Source of the DNA: Dendrocalamus latiflorus
Lineage: Eukaryota > Streptophyta > Magnoliopsida > Poales > Poaceae
Direction of reading: 5' to 3'
NCBI GenBank assembly: GCA_017311315.1
Contig: CM029627.1
Span: 53,186,527 to 53,250,526, forward strand
DNA: 64,000 nt
A model generated the notes under the pieces. It saw nothing but the letters and a program-made list of their open reading frames with translations, did no database searches and had not been told where the DNA came from. Each line of letters starts with the position of its first letter. Within the stretch, counting starts at the first letter, position 1. Made by a program: the position numbers and the translations under genes. This document shows, piece by piece, positions 24,101-36,325 of this stretch.

Positions 24101-25140
24101 ATGGCCATTTGATCTCTTAATCAAAAGTTTTGCATAGTTTGGATCTTGCGGTCGTGTGCTCTCTGCTCTTCCTCTGTTTCTTCCGAGAAGTTTACGACCA
24201 CGATCAAGTTTCTCATCACAGCGTTCTTCTTTTCGACCACGTTTAGATCTGTTTGTTTCTTGCCATCTTTTGTTGTTTCTGAACTGAAGCAGTCATAGTC
24301 GGTGCAATCAAAGTCTGGAACGATGATCGACTTTACGAATATGTTGGTTTCAGTGAAGGTCAAGTTCCAGACTACATCGTATTGATTTTGACCACGCTGA
24401 TCAGTTTGGTTGCAGAGTGGTTCCGACCACATTGGTTATTCGACCACTCGTTGGCTTACGACCATGTTAGTTACTACCACTGTTTCGGTTGGTTACAAAA
24501 CACTGATTATTCGATCACGTTGTCTATGACTACATCAGTTTGGACTACAACTATTTTCAATCTTGTTGTTTCTGGTCTCGGTGGTTATCGACTGAGACAA
24601 TTCTCGACCACGATGTCTGCTTTTGAGCATGTTGTCGAAGTTTGTCCACATTATGGTATTTCGACCATGTTGCTGGCCTCCTACCATGGTCATTTCTCTG
24701 CTATGTCTTTTGGCGTGAGACAACTGCCGTCGCTTCATCAGCTATATAAAGGATGAAAGCGGAGGGTTATGGGACGAATTCTTATCCAAGCAAGAATAGT
24801 GCAAGGCATTTCGCATTACACATTTGTAACCATTTCTCTAAGTAATAGCCACACAAAAAGTATGGTTATTATTCTCCCAAGAGAAGGCCCGAACCTATAT
24901 AAAAACCCATGTGTCTTTCTTTTGCATTACCGGATCTTAGTCTTAAGAGTTTCCCCCGAATCCAAAAAAATCATACGTAAGATCGGTATTAAAACACCGA
25001 CAGGTAGACTTTGATGATAATTATGTGCACATTTATTATCCAAGCTATTGGAAAATAGTATGGCATCATTTACCCCTAGTCGTTTGCCTGTGGTGAGGTG
25101 TGGTCTCATCTTTTGCTTTGTGCTTCTACTTCCAATTTCT
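24101..25140. other. Probable LTR debris, no gene seen
   Basis: The left part (24170-24700) has dispersed GACCAC(G/A) motifs like the neighbouring LTRs. The right part holds two TATA-like boxes (24742-24749, 24896-24903) and ends AAAACACCGACA at 25002, an LTR-style CA end. No paired terminus, primer site or coding motif could be tied to it. Confidence 0.35.
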
Positions 25141-25774
25141 GTATTGTAACATTTGGATTGATCGCCCGCAATGTAAACCTTATCCGATACGGGTTATTTA
25201 AACTCTGATGTATAATATAAGTGTTTGGTATGGTTTATGCGATGTATATGTATGATCCAATAATGTATCTGTGTGTACTAGCTACTAATATATGGAATAG
25301 TGTAGTGGAACACTAATATAGGGAATAGTGCGGTGAAAAATACAGAGGATTCGGAATTGCTAATCTAGGGTCTCACACGTTGGAAGTGGAAAATAGTTCT
25401 ATTTGTCAAAAAAAAAAAGGAAAGAAAAACTGGGGTGAGATTTGTAGTTCGTAGGGAGGATCTGCTTTTCTTTATGATTTGATTCCTAAACAGGGTCATG
25501 ATTTGATTCCTAACGACTTTTCCATTTATGTTTTGATGTGCACGTTTTGACCGCCAACAAATACACCCTCAATATAAGTATATAACTAATTAATGCACAT
25601 TTATTACCAAATATAGAATGGACATGCTTGCATCAAGGAAAGTCTCGTGCTGCCCGAAGTCGTACAGTCCACATCCGTTTTCAAGAGACGGAAAGTCCTG
25701 GTATGCGCAGCGTGTTTGGAAAAAGGAAAAACGTGTTCGGGACTTTTGGGGTCCTGACGCTCCATGCATGGCCT

Positions 25775-25783
25775 CTATTTAAA
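25775..25783 (+). promoter_or_regulatory. TATA-like box of the TPS-1 gene
   Basis: CTATTTAAA lies about 225 bases before the chosen ATG at 26006, a reasonable leader length. A transcription start cannot be placed from sequence alone. Confidence 0.55.
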
Positions 25784-26005
25784 GGGCCAGCAGCCTGGTC
25801 CTATTTACTAATTCGAATCCAAAGCTCCTCTCGTTTTGACCGGAGGTGATCATCCGTGCATCTACACTAGTGTTTCTTAATTACACTCGTTTCCTAAAAT
25901 TGCTTTCCTAGCAGTAGTATATATGGTATTTTCTTTAGCCGTATACTCGTAGGCGACGTATGTGATCTGCTGGCCAGTAATTAATTGATATATATAAACG
26001 CATGC

Positions 26006-28608
26006 ATGCAGTCGAAGAAGAAATTGGTTACTATGGAACACGAGAAGAACCCTAAGCGGCCGTCGGTGAAGGTCGAAGACAGCAAATGGACTGAATACTT
26101 CATCGACCTCCACCCTTGCTCTCACCAGGTATATATAACTACTCTAGAGAGACAGACAGAGGTAAATTTGTTTTGTTTGTTTGATTTGTTTATGTTTAAT
26201 TATTCTATTCAATATATCAAAATTAAGCCCGAGACAACGATCAAGGAGAGGCGGGACAAGCTCGTGCGCAAAGTTGGCTGCATGATCCAAGAGTATACAA
26301 GCAGGAAAGCAGGATATTTGCTGCAGGGGATGAAGACGGTTGATGACCTAGAACGCCTTGGTGTTGGCTACCATTTTGAGCAAGAGATCGCCATGTTTAT
26401 GGACCTTCTCAACAGCACGCCGGTTAGGGATGGTGACTTGTGTGCAGTCGCCCTCCGCTTCCGCCTGCTGAGGCAGCACCGCTACGACGTTCCATACGGT
26501 ACCATTACACTTTAACTGTTCGAAATGTCCTTACACATTGTATTAACTAACTAAACGGACGCAGAAGAAGTATTCGAGAGTTTCAAGGATGGGAATGGAA
26601 ACTTCAAGGACGCCCTGCGATCTGATGTCGATGTCCTACTCAGTCTGTACGAGGCCGCTCACCTCCTCAAATGCGACGAAGACGTCCTCAGCAGCGCCAT
26701 CATCTTCACCACGGACTGCCTCTCATCCCTAGTCAAAGGTGGACAACTACCTAACCACATCTTACAGAAAGTGCAGGACGCTCTTGCTTCACCAACGCAC
26801 CGGAGAATGAAGAGGCTCGAGGCCAAGCTCTACATTCCCATCTACGAGAGTGACAAGGATAGCAACCAGGAGATACTTGAGCTTGCTAAGCTAGACTTTC
26901 ACATACTGCAGCTGATGCACCGTGACGAGGTGAAGAGGATCTCACAGTGAGTACTAATCTGATCATTTTTTCCACTTAACTAATCTCAATTTCGCAAGTA
27001 ATCATACTATACTAGCTTGTTGCATGTGCCACATACATGCACCTGCATGGCAGCATGCCAGCATTGTACATATATATATAGAAATGGAAAAACTAATTAA
27101 GCACGTATGTAAAATTTGAACAAGTCTTATTTATTCTCATGACATACTCTACTATTGATGATGAATTCGTTCCCTTTGATGACTAAATTAGGTGGTATAA
27201 AGACCTTAATCCTGGGAGCACGCTGGGTCAATACATACGTGAACGGCCAGTGGAGTGCTACTTTTGGGCACTTGGTGTTTTCTACGAGCCACAGTATGCC
27301 AAGGCACGGATGATGTTTGCAAAACTTATCAAGATGTTTTCACTTTTGGACGATACATTTGATTCATATGGCACCATGGACGAGCTTCCTGAGTTTAACC
27401 AAGCAGTCCAACGGTAAGACATCTTGGATTTTCCTTTAAATTCCACTGTTAAACTTGAGGATCCATCGGATGCATGCATGGTTGCTCCAGCTGTAAGTTG
27501 TTTTATGTAAGGTTGTTACGATTTGTAGAATAACGATTTTCGAGGCAAGATCCTACTACGAAGATCAGATATCAGATCCTATGATCCTGAACCCATGAAC
27601 ATGAAAACTATCCTAGTCCTGATAGCGACCATAGTTGGTTTATGTGTGTTTTTTTTCAAATATGTCCTGTCTTATAATGTGACTAATCAATAACTTCCTA
27701 CTTGACTTGTCAATAATTTTCCAGGTGGGACATAGAAGGCGCCAAAAACGTAGGAAAGTGCTATGGGTACGTAATGTCCCATCTTTCCAAGACACTGGAA
27801 GAATTTGTGGCTGATGGTGCTTCGCCCTTTGGAATTGAATGTATTAAAGAGATTGTAAGTATTAGCTCCACAGTTATTCGTGTTCGCATGAATTCTTTCA
27901 TGTTTTACACACCACAATTAGTATACATGTAAATTGTATGTGTTGGTCGACTAATGCTAGTGTTAATTACAAAAAAAATGTAGATGAAGGAGGTGACCAT
28001 GTGCATGTTACAAGAGGTGATATGGAGGGAAGAGGGGCATGTGCCCCCCGTGCGTGACCATCTCAAGGCTACTATGGTAACCACCATGTACTGCCCACTG
28101 GTGTGCATATCCTTTGTTGGAATGGATGCAGGCGACGACGTTTACACCTGGGCGCGCTCGTTCCCTAAAATTATACAGAATGTAGCAGCGATATGCCGCC
28201 TAAGGGATGATGTTTCTGGCTATGAGGTGACACATATTCAACTTGATTTGTCATACATAGATCATCAACGTATTTTAAAAGATACCTATCCATCCATCCC
28301 TCTATAATGTGCAGAGTGAGAAAGAAAGAAGCAACGTCACTACTGCGGTGGACTGCTACGTCAAGGAGCATAAGGTGACGGTGCAGCAAGCCAAGGAGGC
28401 GCTGCTGTGCGTCGTGGAGGAGCAGTGGAGGAGCATCAACGAGGAGTTCCTCAGCAAGACGCCCATGATACCGGCTGCGGTGCTGACACGCGTGGTGAAC
28501 CTCGCGCGCGTTATGGAAAGCCTCTACAAGAAACAGGACAGCTACACCCACACAGCAGAACTGGCAGAACCCATACACAAGCTGCTCAATGAAAGCATCT
28601 ACCAGTAA
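26006..28608 (+). CDS. Terpene synthase TPS-1, TPS-a type (sesquiterpene synthase), 7 exons, intact
   Basis: Exons 26006-26128, 26228-26498, 26565-26946, 27192-27413, 27725-27854, 27984-28226 and 28315-28608 join in frame with GT-AG introns to a 554-aa protein. This is the seven-exon plan of class III TPS genes. Visible motifs are RP(x8)W at residues 18-28, RER in place of RDR at 275-277, DDTFD at 312-316 (the DDxxD metal site) and D451-D452...E459 (NSE/DTE site with Gly where Ser/Thr is usual, a known variant). There is no plastid transit peptide, so a cytosolic enzyme using farnesyl diphosphate is expected; the product cannot be read from sequence. ATG 26033 in the same frame is an alternative start. 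The signature residues look functional. It is the sole intact member of a local cluster. Confidence 0.93.
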
Positions 28609-28742
28609 TTAATACGTTTCAACTATTGCTTGCTTGCTAGGGGCAAGTTGCTGGAGATATATGTGTGTACGTGGAGATATAGAGTGCATGTGCTAGCTAT
28701 GTACTATGTGTGTACGCACGTGGCATGCATACGGGCACGTGC

Positions 28743-28748
28743 AATAAA
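28743..28748 (+). terminator. Polyadenylation signal of TPS-1
   Basis: AATAAA in GCAATAAATAAACC lies about 135 bases after the stop codon. The same flank recurs after TPS-2 and TPS-3. A second candidate lies in TTGAATAAAATG near 28833. Confidence 0.5.
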
Positions 28749-28859
28749 TAAACCTTGCTTGATGTTGCAAGTGTTAGTGATATTTCGTATCATGGAGACA
28801 ATCATATCACTTTTGTGTTTGTGAACTATTTGAATAAAATGATATTCTGTTCCTTAGAT

Positions 28860-29690
28860 AATTATAATTTATATTGAACGGTAAGTACGTGATTTGTCCG
28901 CGAGACTATTTATTTAAATTATGATGTTATTCTAAATGATCACTGGTTTAATACCATTAAGTAGGACACCAACAATTGGTAGACCAGCACTGTGTTGGTT
29001 GATGATCATGTTTCTATTGTAAAATATGTAGCTTTAGCAAATTAATTTCGGCAATCTAGATCATAATTAAAACATATTTCCAGCAGCTTTTTAATTGACC
29101 GAATTAACATATAAACAAGTAGAACTTTCATGTCAATTAACCGAGATAATATGCTCAAGAGAAGGGATAGCAAAACATACAAAATCAACATATTGCTCAA
29201 ATTTAGAATATTTAGTTTTGCTCTTAGATGTAGAGTTGCACAAGGTGCATTCTTGGCCTTCTCAATACTTTATCTATACTTTTGACAAATTAGATATGAC
29301 AAACATCAGTTAGACTTTGAGCTCTAAAAAAATGCTTTAGTGAACTGTCAAGATACTTTTCATCCACAATATATAACAATCTATTTACTTTCAGCTAACA
29401 TAGGACCTACACAACCAAAAAGATCACAGAATCTGAAGTTCAGTCAGCCAACAAAACATGATTAACATACAGTGAAAAATGAATCACACATTCTCAAGTT
29501 TAGCAAGAAAGCCTTTTGGCCAACAGAAGTGCAGGTTAATGAATACTGAAATGCTACATAACCAGAAGGTTCAATTCAGTTAAGCATAACCAAAAGGAAA
29601 TAACTTGAGATGATAAAGCTTAAATGACAGCAGTACGCAATGGTTAGAGCTCAAATCTAAACTTGTTTATTAGATCAACTTCAGAATTAG
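28860..29690. other. No gene seen
   Basis: AT-rich sequence with short broken frames only. No repeats with paired ends and no recognised family. Confidence 0.45.
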
Positions 29691-29800
29691 GCAATTATCC
29701 TCATTGAACATTAAAATTGAACCCACCCCCACCTCACGGATCGTAGCTCCACCTCTCCATCCCCCACGCCAAAAATTTTTCCACTCCCGCCTCTCTCCCC

Positions 29801-29808
29801 TATAAATA
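29801..29808 (+). promoter_or_regulatory. TATA box before the histone H3 remnant
   Basis: TATAAATA lies 61 bases before the ATG at 29869. Upstream, CACGGATC (about 29737) is one base from the plant histone octamer CGCGGATC. This fits a histone-type promoter retained with the broken coding region. Confidence 0.5.
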
Positions 29809-29868
29809 CTCACCCAAACGTATCCCCTACCTACTGCGCTCAAATTCTTTCTAGCCCTTACGAAGTAG

Positions 29869-29997
29869 ATGGCATGCAAGGCACCGTGGAAGCAACTGGC
29901 TATGGTGAGCGTTAAGGACATGGCCAGCTCGCACGCTGCATCAGGGGCGAGAGGGCTTATGCGATCTCTGCTTCTTCTATGTTCTTGCCATGTTTAA
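29869..29997 (+). pseudogene. Histone H3 remnant with internal deletions, 42-codon frame left
   Basis: The frame from ATG 29869 runs 42 codons to a TAA. Its first part reads KAPWKQLA, one residue from the H3 segment KAPRKQLA. After another deletion the bases AAGGACAT, CCAGCTCGC and GCATCAGGGGCGAGAGGGCT follow closely, matching the 3' end of H3 coding sequence (the KDIQLARRIRGERA end) with a two-base insertion that puts it out of frame. Most of the histone fold is gone, so no nucleosome function is possible. The upstream TATA box and octamer-like site suggest a gene copy shrunk by deletion rather than a processed copy. No intact H3 gene lies in the window. The match is by eye. Confidence 0.55.
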
Positions 29998-30199
29998 GAG
30001 CTGGGGTCGTAGGATTAGGAGATGTGTTCTTACCATATTCTTACAGTGTTAGATGGGTAACCTGCTCGTTATCTTGTGATGCTGTAATGTGATGGATTCT
30101 AATCTTAATAGAAATGGAATGTGCTGCTGTGTTTTCTACTATATTTGCTTGTTTTCAAAGGGCATAGCTAACATTTCCTAAGATTAGCCAAAAAATAGA

Positions 30200-31174
30200 A
30201 AAAAATTTAGATATAGAATGAACTATCACATACGGTTTTGTGGTATAAACTGTCCATGAAGGACTACCACAGACATTTTGAACTAAAAACCGTCTGTGAT
30301 AATCGCACATCATAGACGATTCTAGCTACCAACCGTCTGTGATAGGCAAGTATCACGAACAATTGGCATATCATTGACTTCATCGGTGATGTCACTGTTA
30401 CTACCTTCCTGTGTAATCTACTCTTCACCATGACTGGTCCAATATGCATACTCTTTTTGGAACCCCTTCGAATCAAGTACGCTTCAATTTGCGCTCGGTT
30501 CTTAAATATCTTCAAATTCACGCAGTCAATGTATGGACAATACATATATTCGAACCCCTTATTCAACATATCCTCCTCAGCAGCTCTTATAAAAGTAAAC
30601 ACGCCATTAATATACTCTTCACTCACACGATTCCCAATGTACATCCAGCTTCGGTCCTACGTTACGCATATAAAATTTTAGTATTAAATATTAAATTAAT
30701 TAATTAGTATACTAGATATATATGATCTAAAGCAGCTATATGTAGTAAGAATAATTAATTAAATTGATTAAGTAGAAATAGACTATGAATTGCCTAAACC
30801 CTAAACCATGCTAGATATAAATAATCTTCTCTCTATATCAAGCTAGATCTAAACCATCTTTAATTTTCCTTTCACGAAAAGCTAGATCTAAAATATAATG
30901 AAATTAGGAACATCACAGACGATTTAAAGAGAAAAATGTCTATTGTATTTGGTAATATCACAGACGGTTCTTGTTAAGAACCATCCGTGACACTTCACAG
31001 ATGGTGTTCACCATGAACCGTCTGTGATATTACCTCTTTACAGATGATTGTTTTTGCATTGGTAGCAATACAGACAGTCTCTAAATCAAAACCATCTATG
31101 ATTGTATTTAATACTGACAGTTTTGGTCAATCGTCTGCGATGAGGTGTCTAGTATTAGCTTTTTTGTAGTATTG
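30200..31174 (-). mobile_element. Decayed CACTA fragment of the same family as the 32416 element
   Basis: Degenerate copies of the subterminal repeat ACAGACGGTTTT / AACCGTCTGTGAT occur at both ends (30220-30360 and 30905-31145). The right end reads TAGTATTG, a decayed form of the TAGTAGTG terminus. The interior holds a TNP2 N-terminal piece. The left terminus is not recognisable, so the element is truncated there. Confidence 0.65.
30264..30644 (-). pseudogene. TNP2 transposase N-terminal fragment
   Basis: The frame reads the same transposase-associated N-terminal domain as the intact TNP2 at 41798, including VSEEYINGV, FIRAAEEDMLNKG and LIRRGSKK, and then runs out of similarity. It is short by about 950 residues. 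Its substitutions relative to the intact copy indicate an older insertion of the same family. Confidence 0.75.
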
Positions 31175-31795
31175 CTAACATCATTTTAGACATAAAAACT
31201 TGGTTTGAGCAACAACTGGAGGGAAGTGGCTGGTATTTGAACTAGAAAAGATATTTTGGAAACCCAAAACTCTCAACTTGTGTAAATATCTGGGTGGATG
31301 GTAAGTGGGCCTGGTGCGGATAGAGCACGAGAGTGTCGTTTGTAATAGAGCCACTCAGATAACTCTAAAGACTGAATCTTGTAATAACCCCCTAATATAA
31401 AACAGTGTAACCGTAAGTTTATAATGGGTATGACCTATGTAATTAATTTGCATCGACCTAGCATAGGTTGCACCATTTGGAGGAACGCAGGTCATGTCGT
31501 TGGATGTAAGCCATCATACGGTGTAAGAGGGGGCCTCTAGAGCAGGTGGATATAACCCCACAGTGGTGGAAACTTAGCATGTGTAGCCTCGTAGGGAAAA
31601 TGCATTAGAAAGGCCTTGTGGTGATTTTTTGATCTGCATATCTAACAAAACATGTGGAATATAACAAGTTGAATATCTTTTGTGAATAAAGTGTGCAACC
31701 TCTGCAGAGTGAAAACTGTTCTAACATGCCCACATTCTTAGGAGGGCAGGGAAACTTGCTCGAGGTAGCATCGAGGTAGCCATGCCCACAGTCTT
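31175..31795. other. No gene seen
   Basis: Sequence between the CACTA fragment and the second terpene synthase copy. No open frame or repeat structure was recognised. Confidence 0.4.
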
Positions 31796-32415
31796 GAGAA
31801 TGGAAACTTCAAGGACGCCCTGCGATCTGATGTCGATGTCCTACTCAGTCTATACGAGGCCGCTCACCTCCTCAAATGCGACGACGATGTACTCAACAGT
31901 GCTATCATCTTCACCACGGACTGCTTCTTATCTTACAGAAAGTGCAGGATGCTCTGGCTTCACCGACGTACCGGAGAATGCAGAGGCTCGAGGCCAAGCT
32001 CTACATGCCTATCAGGAGATACGTACTTGATGAGCTTGCTAAGCTAGACTTTCACATCCTGCAGCTGATGCACCGTGATGAGGTCAAGAGGATCTCACTG
32101 TGAGTACTAATCTCATTTTTGCCACTTAACTAATCTTAATTTTGCAAGTAATCATACTAGTTTGTTGCATGTGCCGTATACATGCACCTGCATGGCAGCA
32201 TTGTACTTGTACATATATACAGAAATGGAAAAACTAAGCACGTATGTCAAATTTGAACAAGACTTACTTATTCTCATGACATACTCTACTATTGATGATG
32301 AATTCGTTCCCTTTAATGACTAAATTAGGTGGTATAAAGACATACGTGAACGGTCAGTGAAGTGCTACTTTTGGGCACTTGGTGTTTTCTACGAGCCACA
32401 GTATGCCAAGGCACG
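31796..32415 (+). pseudogene. Terpene synthase copy TPS-2, left part (exon 3 and start of exon 4)
   Basis: Exon 3 sequence (31796-32101) matches TPS-1 from the NGNFKDALRSDVD segment on, but exons 1-2 and the start of exon 3 are absent and about 40 bases after the TTDC segment are deleted. Intron 3 is conserved. Exon 4 begins at 32329 and lacks 32 bases after the YKD codons. It is then cut at 32415 by the CACTA insertion and resumes at 43589. Even without the insertion the gene would not make an enzyme. Confidence 0.9.
32413..32415 (+). repeat. Target site duplication ACG, left
   Basis: ACG precedes CACTACTACAG here and follows TAGTAGTG at 43589-43591. A 3-bp duplication is the hallmark of CACTA insertion. 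TPS-1 has a single ACG at this place in exon 4. Confidence 0.9.
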
Positions 32416-32439
32416 CACTACTACAGAAATCCACATTAC

Positions 32440-32812
32440 AGACGGTTCAGAAACGTCATCACAGACGGTTTTCTGAACCGTCTGAAATTATGGGTCAGTG
32501 ATAATCCAAGTTATCACAGACGGTTTTTGAACCGTCTGTGATTATGCGATATCACAAACGGTTTTTCATTAAAACCGTCTGTGATTATCCGATATCACAG
32601 ACGGTTTTGTACTAAAAACCGTCTGTGGTTATCCGATATCACAGACGGTTTTTAGAAAAAACCGTCTGTGATATCGGATAATCACAGACGGTTTTTAGTA
32701 CAAAACCTTCTGTGATATCGCATAATCACAGACGGTTTTTAATGAAAAACCGTCTGTGATATCGCATAATCACAGACGGTTTTTAATGAAAAACCGTCTG
32801 TGATACTCCTCC
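32440..32812. repeat. Left subterminal repeat array of the CACTA
   Basis: At least twelve copies of ACAGACGGTTTT or its complement, arranged largely as head-to-head pairs (AACCGTCTGTGAT...ATCACAGACGGTT) with almost no variation. In En/Spm such motifs bind the TnpA-type protein. Confidence 0.9.
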
Positions 32813-33117
32813 CCCCCAGCAGAATCTATTTCTGTTTATAGCTAGCCTCAGGAAATGCTAGCCATGCCCTCTGAAACAAGCAGATAATCACAGACATAAA
32901 CATATACAATTCACACATCTCATTTCATTTCAGATACATTTCACATCTCAATTCATTTCACAGACATAAAACATCCAATTGACAACGCACTTCATTTCAC
33001 AAACATAAAGCATCCATTTCGCAAATCAATTCATTGAGTTGAAATAAAATATCCATTAACAAATACACAATTGTAAAAGATCTACACTGTATTTGCACTT
33101 AGAATTACAATAAAAAA

Positions 33118-36100
33118 TCATTCTGGGCAGTGGAACTCTCCATCTGATCTTACGACTTTTGACCACAAAAACCAAATGAGCTCTCCTCGAATTTTTGCAA
33201 AATCCGGCTGTGTCAATGCAGATGTAGAGATGGACGCAGCCTGTCGATAGGAATATCAACGCGCGCATATATAAAACTGACATGTATGAAATAAATGTGG
33301 GAAGATTGACAAACCTTAGAATTAGTGATCTTGGTGGAATCGAGTAGTCTCATATGGTGGCACACGTAGTATCCACACGTGTTGCCCGGCTCCTGCTGGT
33401 GGCACTGCAAAAAATATAATGTGTTAAATCAAGTGGCATTACTACTATGTGTTGTATATGATTAATTAATGTGTAGCTAGCGAATACCCGAAACTTACGA
33501 TCATGTTTCAAGGCCTTGGCCCCTGTCGTCGAGTCACGTGTTTGTTGAACGTATGTGGCGAACGACCTTCGTTATTCGAAAAAGTTAGATTAGTTATTCG
33601 GAAGGAAAGAAAGAGTACAATGTACAATGTACTTACCTATCGAGTATTCGGGCGATAGCTGTGTACTTGGATTTGTTCTTACTTAGAGAATCAAGGTATA
33701 TAGCCTTGTTCCATTTTGGTATAATTACAATTAAAATCCAATGGAATTTCTCATTGTATGGCATAAGAACAAATTCCTTATCTTGGTGAGCCAGCAGTGC
33801 TTTTGTAATATAGTCCTCGACGAAGGATGCATTCTCGATGATGGTATCAATGGCGACCAAGCGTGGGTCCAGGAAACCAATTCGTGATTTCGATGATCTA
33901 GCTTCGATCAGCATGAATTTATATATAACATAGGGAAGCAACAAATTGTGACATATATCGGTATTACGTGAACAGAGACTGTGATTGTACAGACTTACAG
34001 TGTCCAGCATCGAACGAGTGAGGCGTCGAGAGCGTTGAGCGTGAAAAGTTCAAATATATCGTCAAAGGTCACCGCGAAGACACAGTCCTGAGCTTCGTGC
34101 AAGAAATGTTCCGGCTTGAATTTGACAGTTATACCTGAGCGCCGTTCTGCCTCTGACTTATTGGACTCTTCCATATACCAAAGGTGGAATCTTTAGCAAC
34201 CAAGTCCTAGTTTTTGGAGCTCTTCCTGGACTACCATCGGCTGAGCTAGCACGAATTTGCGGGCCAATGGCATGGACGGGAAATTGTCATCATCCTTCGT
34301 CTTTGATTTGCCCTGGCCACTGCCTCGATTGTGGGTCGACTTTATGCTAGTCGACTGTAATGGTATAGACGGTGCAAGTTGCTCTGGCGAGAATAGCACC
34401 CGTGGAGATAACACTGGTGTAGGTAGCTGTGGTTCACACTGCCCGTGTGGAGATGGCACCAGTGCAAGTTGCTTTGGCGAGAATAGCACCCGTGGAGATA
34501 GCACCGGTGCAGGTAGCTGTGGTTCGCACTGCCCATGTGGAGATGGCACCAGTGCAAGTTGCTGTGGTTCGCACTGCACTTCTGGTCCTGCCACCGGTGA
34601 AGAAGCCTCCAGGGAGATGTCGGTTTTGGGCCACTGGATGAATGTTCCAATGGCCTGTCCTAGATTCACGATCTCGTCGTTGGGGGGCTTCGGTAGCGGG
34701 ACCACCTCAAAATTGGCATACACACCATCCACATTAACTTTTGCGAAGCCTGGCGCTAAAGCTTGACCGTGCACCATGGCCCCGATACCAGACGAATATG
34801 CCTGGCCCCAAGCAGCGTACAAGGGAATGGAGCCATATCTCACTTGGAGCCTGCATGTCGTAGGCTCCTACATAACGATACAAAATTAGCTACTCGAATA
34901 GGCCTACCAATGGAGCAAGCATTCGAGAGGTAATAATTATTACCAAGATGTTGTCCACAGGAAATTTGGACTGGGTTTGCGTCGGATTGGACGCGCAGCT
35001 ACTCGGATGGTTGTGCGGGCTAGCTAGCACAGGAGCGGCGGTGGCGGCCTGCTGACTTTCTGTCTGTTTCTGCACCTCATCTCTGATTATATCAGCCATC
35101 GAACCCAGTAGCTCCTCTTTAATAGATGCCTTGAGCTCTTCTCGTAGCTGTGCGTCACGCTCGGCTTTATTTCTCTTCCTGCGCCGATACATGTCGGAGT
35201 CATCTTGGAAACCATGTTTCCAAGGAACGTAAAGCCCAAGGCCTCTCGTACGGCCCGGGTGCTCCTTGTTTCCCAGGGCCACGGAGAGCATATCATTCTC
35301 CCTTGTTCCCTGGAATGATCCCAGGGTAGATTGAAAACTCAGCTCTTCCTGCAAGAGCACGACATGTCATTTCAATTCGTACGAAGTTGTGGAGTAATTA
35401 CAAGCTACGTAGTTCGATCGATATCTTACCAGGCGCTCGGTCACTTGCTGGTCTGAAGGGTTTCGAAAGGTGATGTCCCCTGATGTCGTTGTAGATGACC
35501 TTGCTCTAATCCAATTTCGAGCGCGGTCGTCCGGGATATTGGAAACCGGCGGGGCGATGTCCTGTGCAGCTGCCAGCTCATCCTCCTTCATCCACTGCGC
35601 GATTTTACCCGCATACTCAGCTGTGCCAAGTCTGTGAGGGTGTGTATTTTTTGCCTGGAGGGCCTTGTGCGCCACACTTGTACTTTTGAAATCTTCGGTC
35701 GTTTTCATCGCCTTGAACTCTTCCCATTGTGGTTCCAGGAATGGGTATTTATGAACAGGCGTTTCGTCCGTCCCCACGTATTTCTTGACAAGCGTGCTCT
35801 TGAAGTTCTTCCATGCTTTGCATGCCGCTTTGTAGGTTTGTTGTTGCACAGCGTCCAGGTGTTCTTCTGGGAACTCGAACGATGCCAAAATTTCGGTCCA
35901 CAGCTCACGTTTCTGAGTGTCAGGCACGTTCTTCCACGAATTGTATGTGATCTCAATTCGTTCTCGTGCAACTACTCCGACCATGGTTCGGAATGCGTTT
36001 ACTGCTTTTTGAGGAAGGATAGGGACCCCAGATGCATTCACCGCTGTGATGATCTGTCGGCCCTCAGGCTTCTTTGATAGCTCTCTTCCTTGGCGTCTTG

Positions 36101-36161
36101 ATGTTGGAGCGGACGCCTCCGGCGATGATGTTGAAGAATGCGCGGGTGACATGTTGCTCAT
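33118..36161 (-). CDS. CACTA TnpA-like protein joined to a Ulp1/C48 cysteine protease, multi-exon
   Basis: Proposed coding pieces on the minus strand are 35430-36161, 34944-35348, about 34199-34868, about 33633-34190, about 33310-33410 and a last piece ending in TGA at 33118. Start ATG at 36161. The first two pieces hold the domain usual in grass CACTA second genes (RNWIRARSSTTTSGD, then GLGLYVPWKHGFQDD and a Lys/Glu-rich helix). The third contains a direct repeat of QCEPQL...SPRVLFSP units. The last pieces form a Ulp1 C-terminal catalytic domain: His in FHWILIVI, Asp in IYLDSL, Gln in CHQQ and Cys in GNTCGYYV are all present. The protease part should cleave ubiquitin-like tags such as SUMO; its role in transposition is unknown. 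Exact splice sites after the second piece are uncertain. Confidence 0.7.
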
Positions 36162-36325
36162 TTTGTGGGTCTATTAAGATAAGATGAGAAAGTAATCATA
36201 TTGAATTGCAAGACAAGAGAGGAGTAGAGGGGAGGGGGAGAAGGGAGGGGGTGATATGGACATAGAGAGGGGGTGATGTGCCTATCTTACCAATGTACCA
36301 ATGTATCAAGTCCTTCTTTTTCCCG

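Noticed and set aside
30167..31181. GCTAACAT on both sides of the decayed CACTA fragment as an 8-bp target duplication
   Set aside because: CACTA elements make 3-bp duplications and the left terminus is missing; probably chance or microhomology.
32440..32812. Regular short repeats with near-constant spacers, CRISPR-like at first sight
   Set aside because: Repeats occur in both orientations, lie inside CACTA termini and the genome is eukaryotic.
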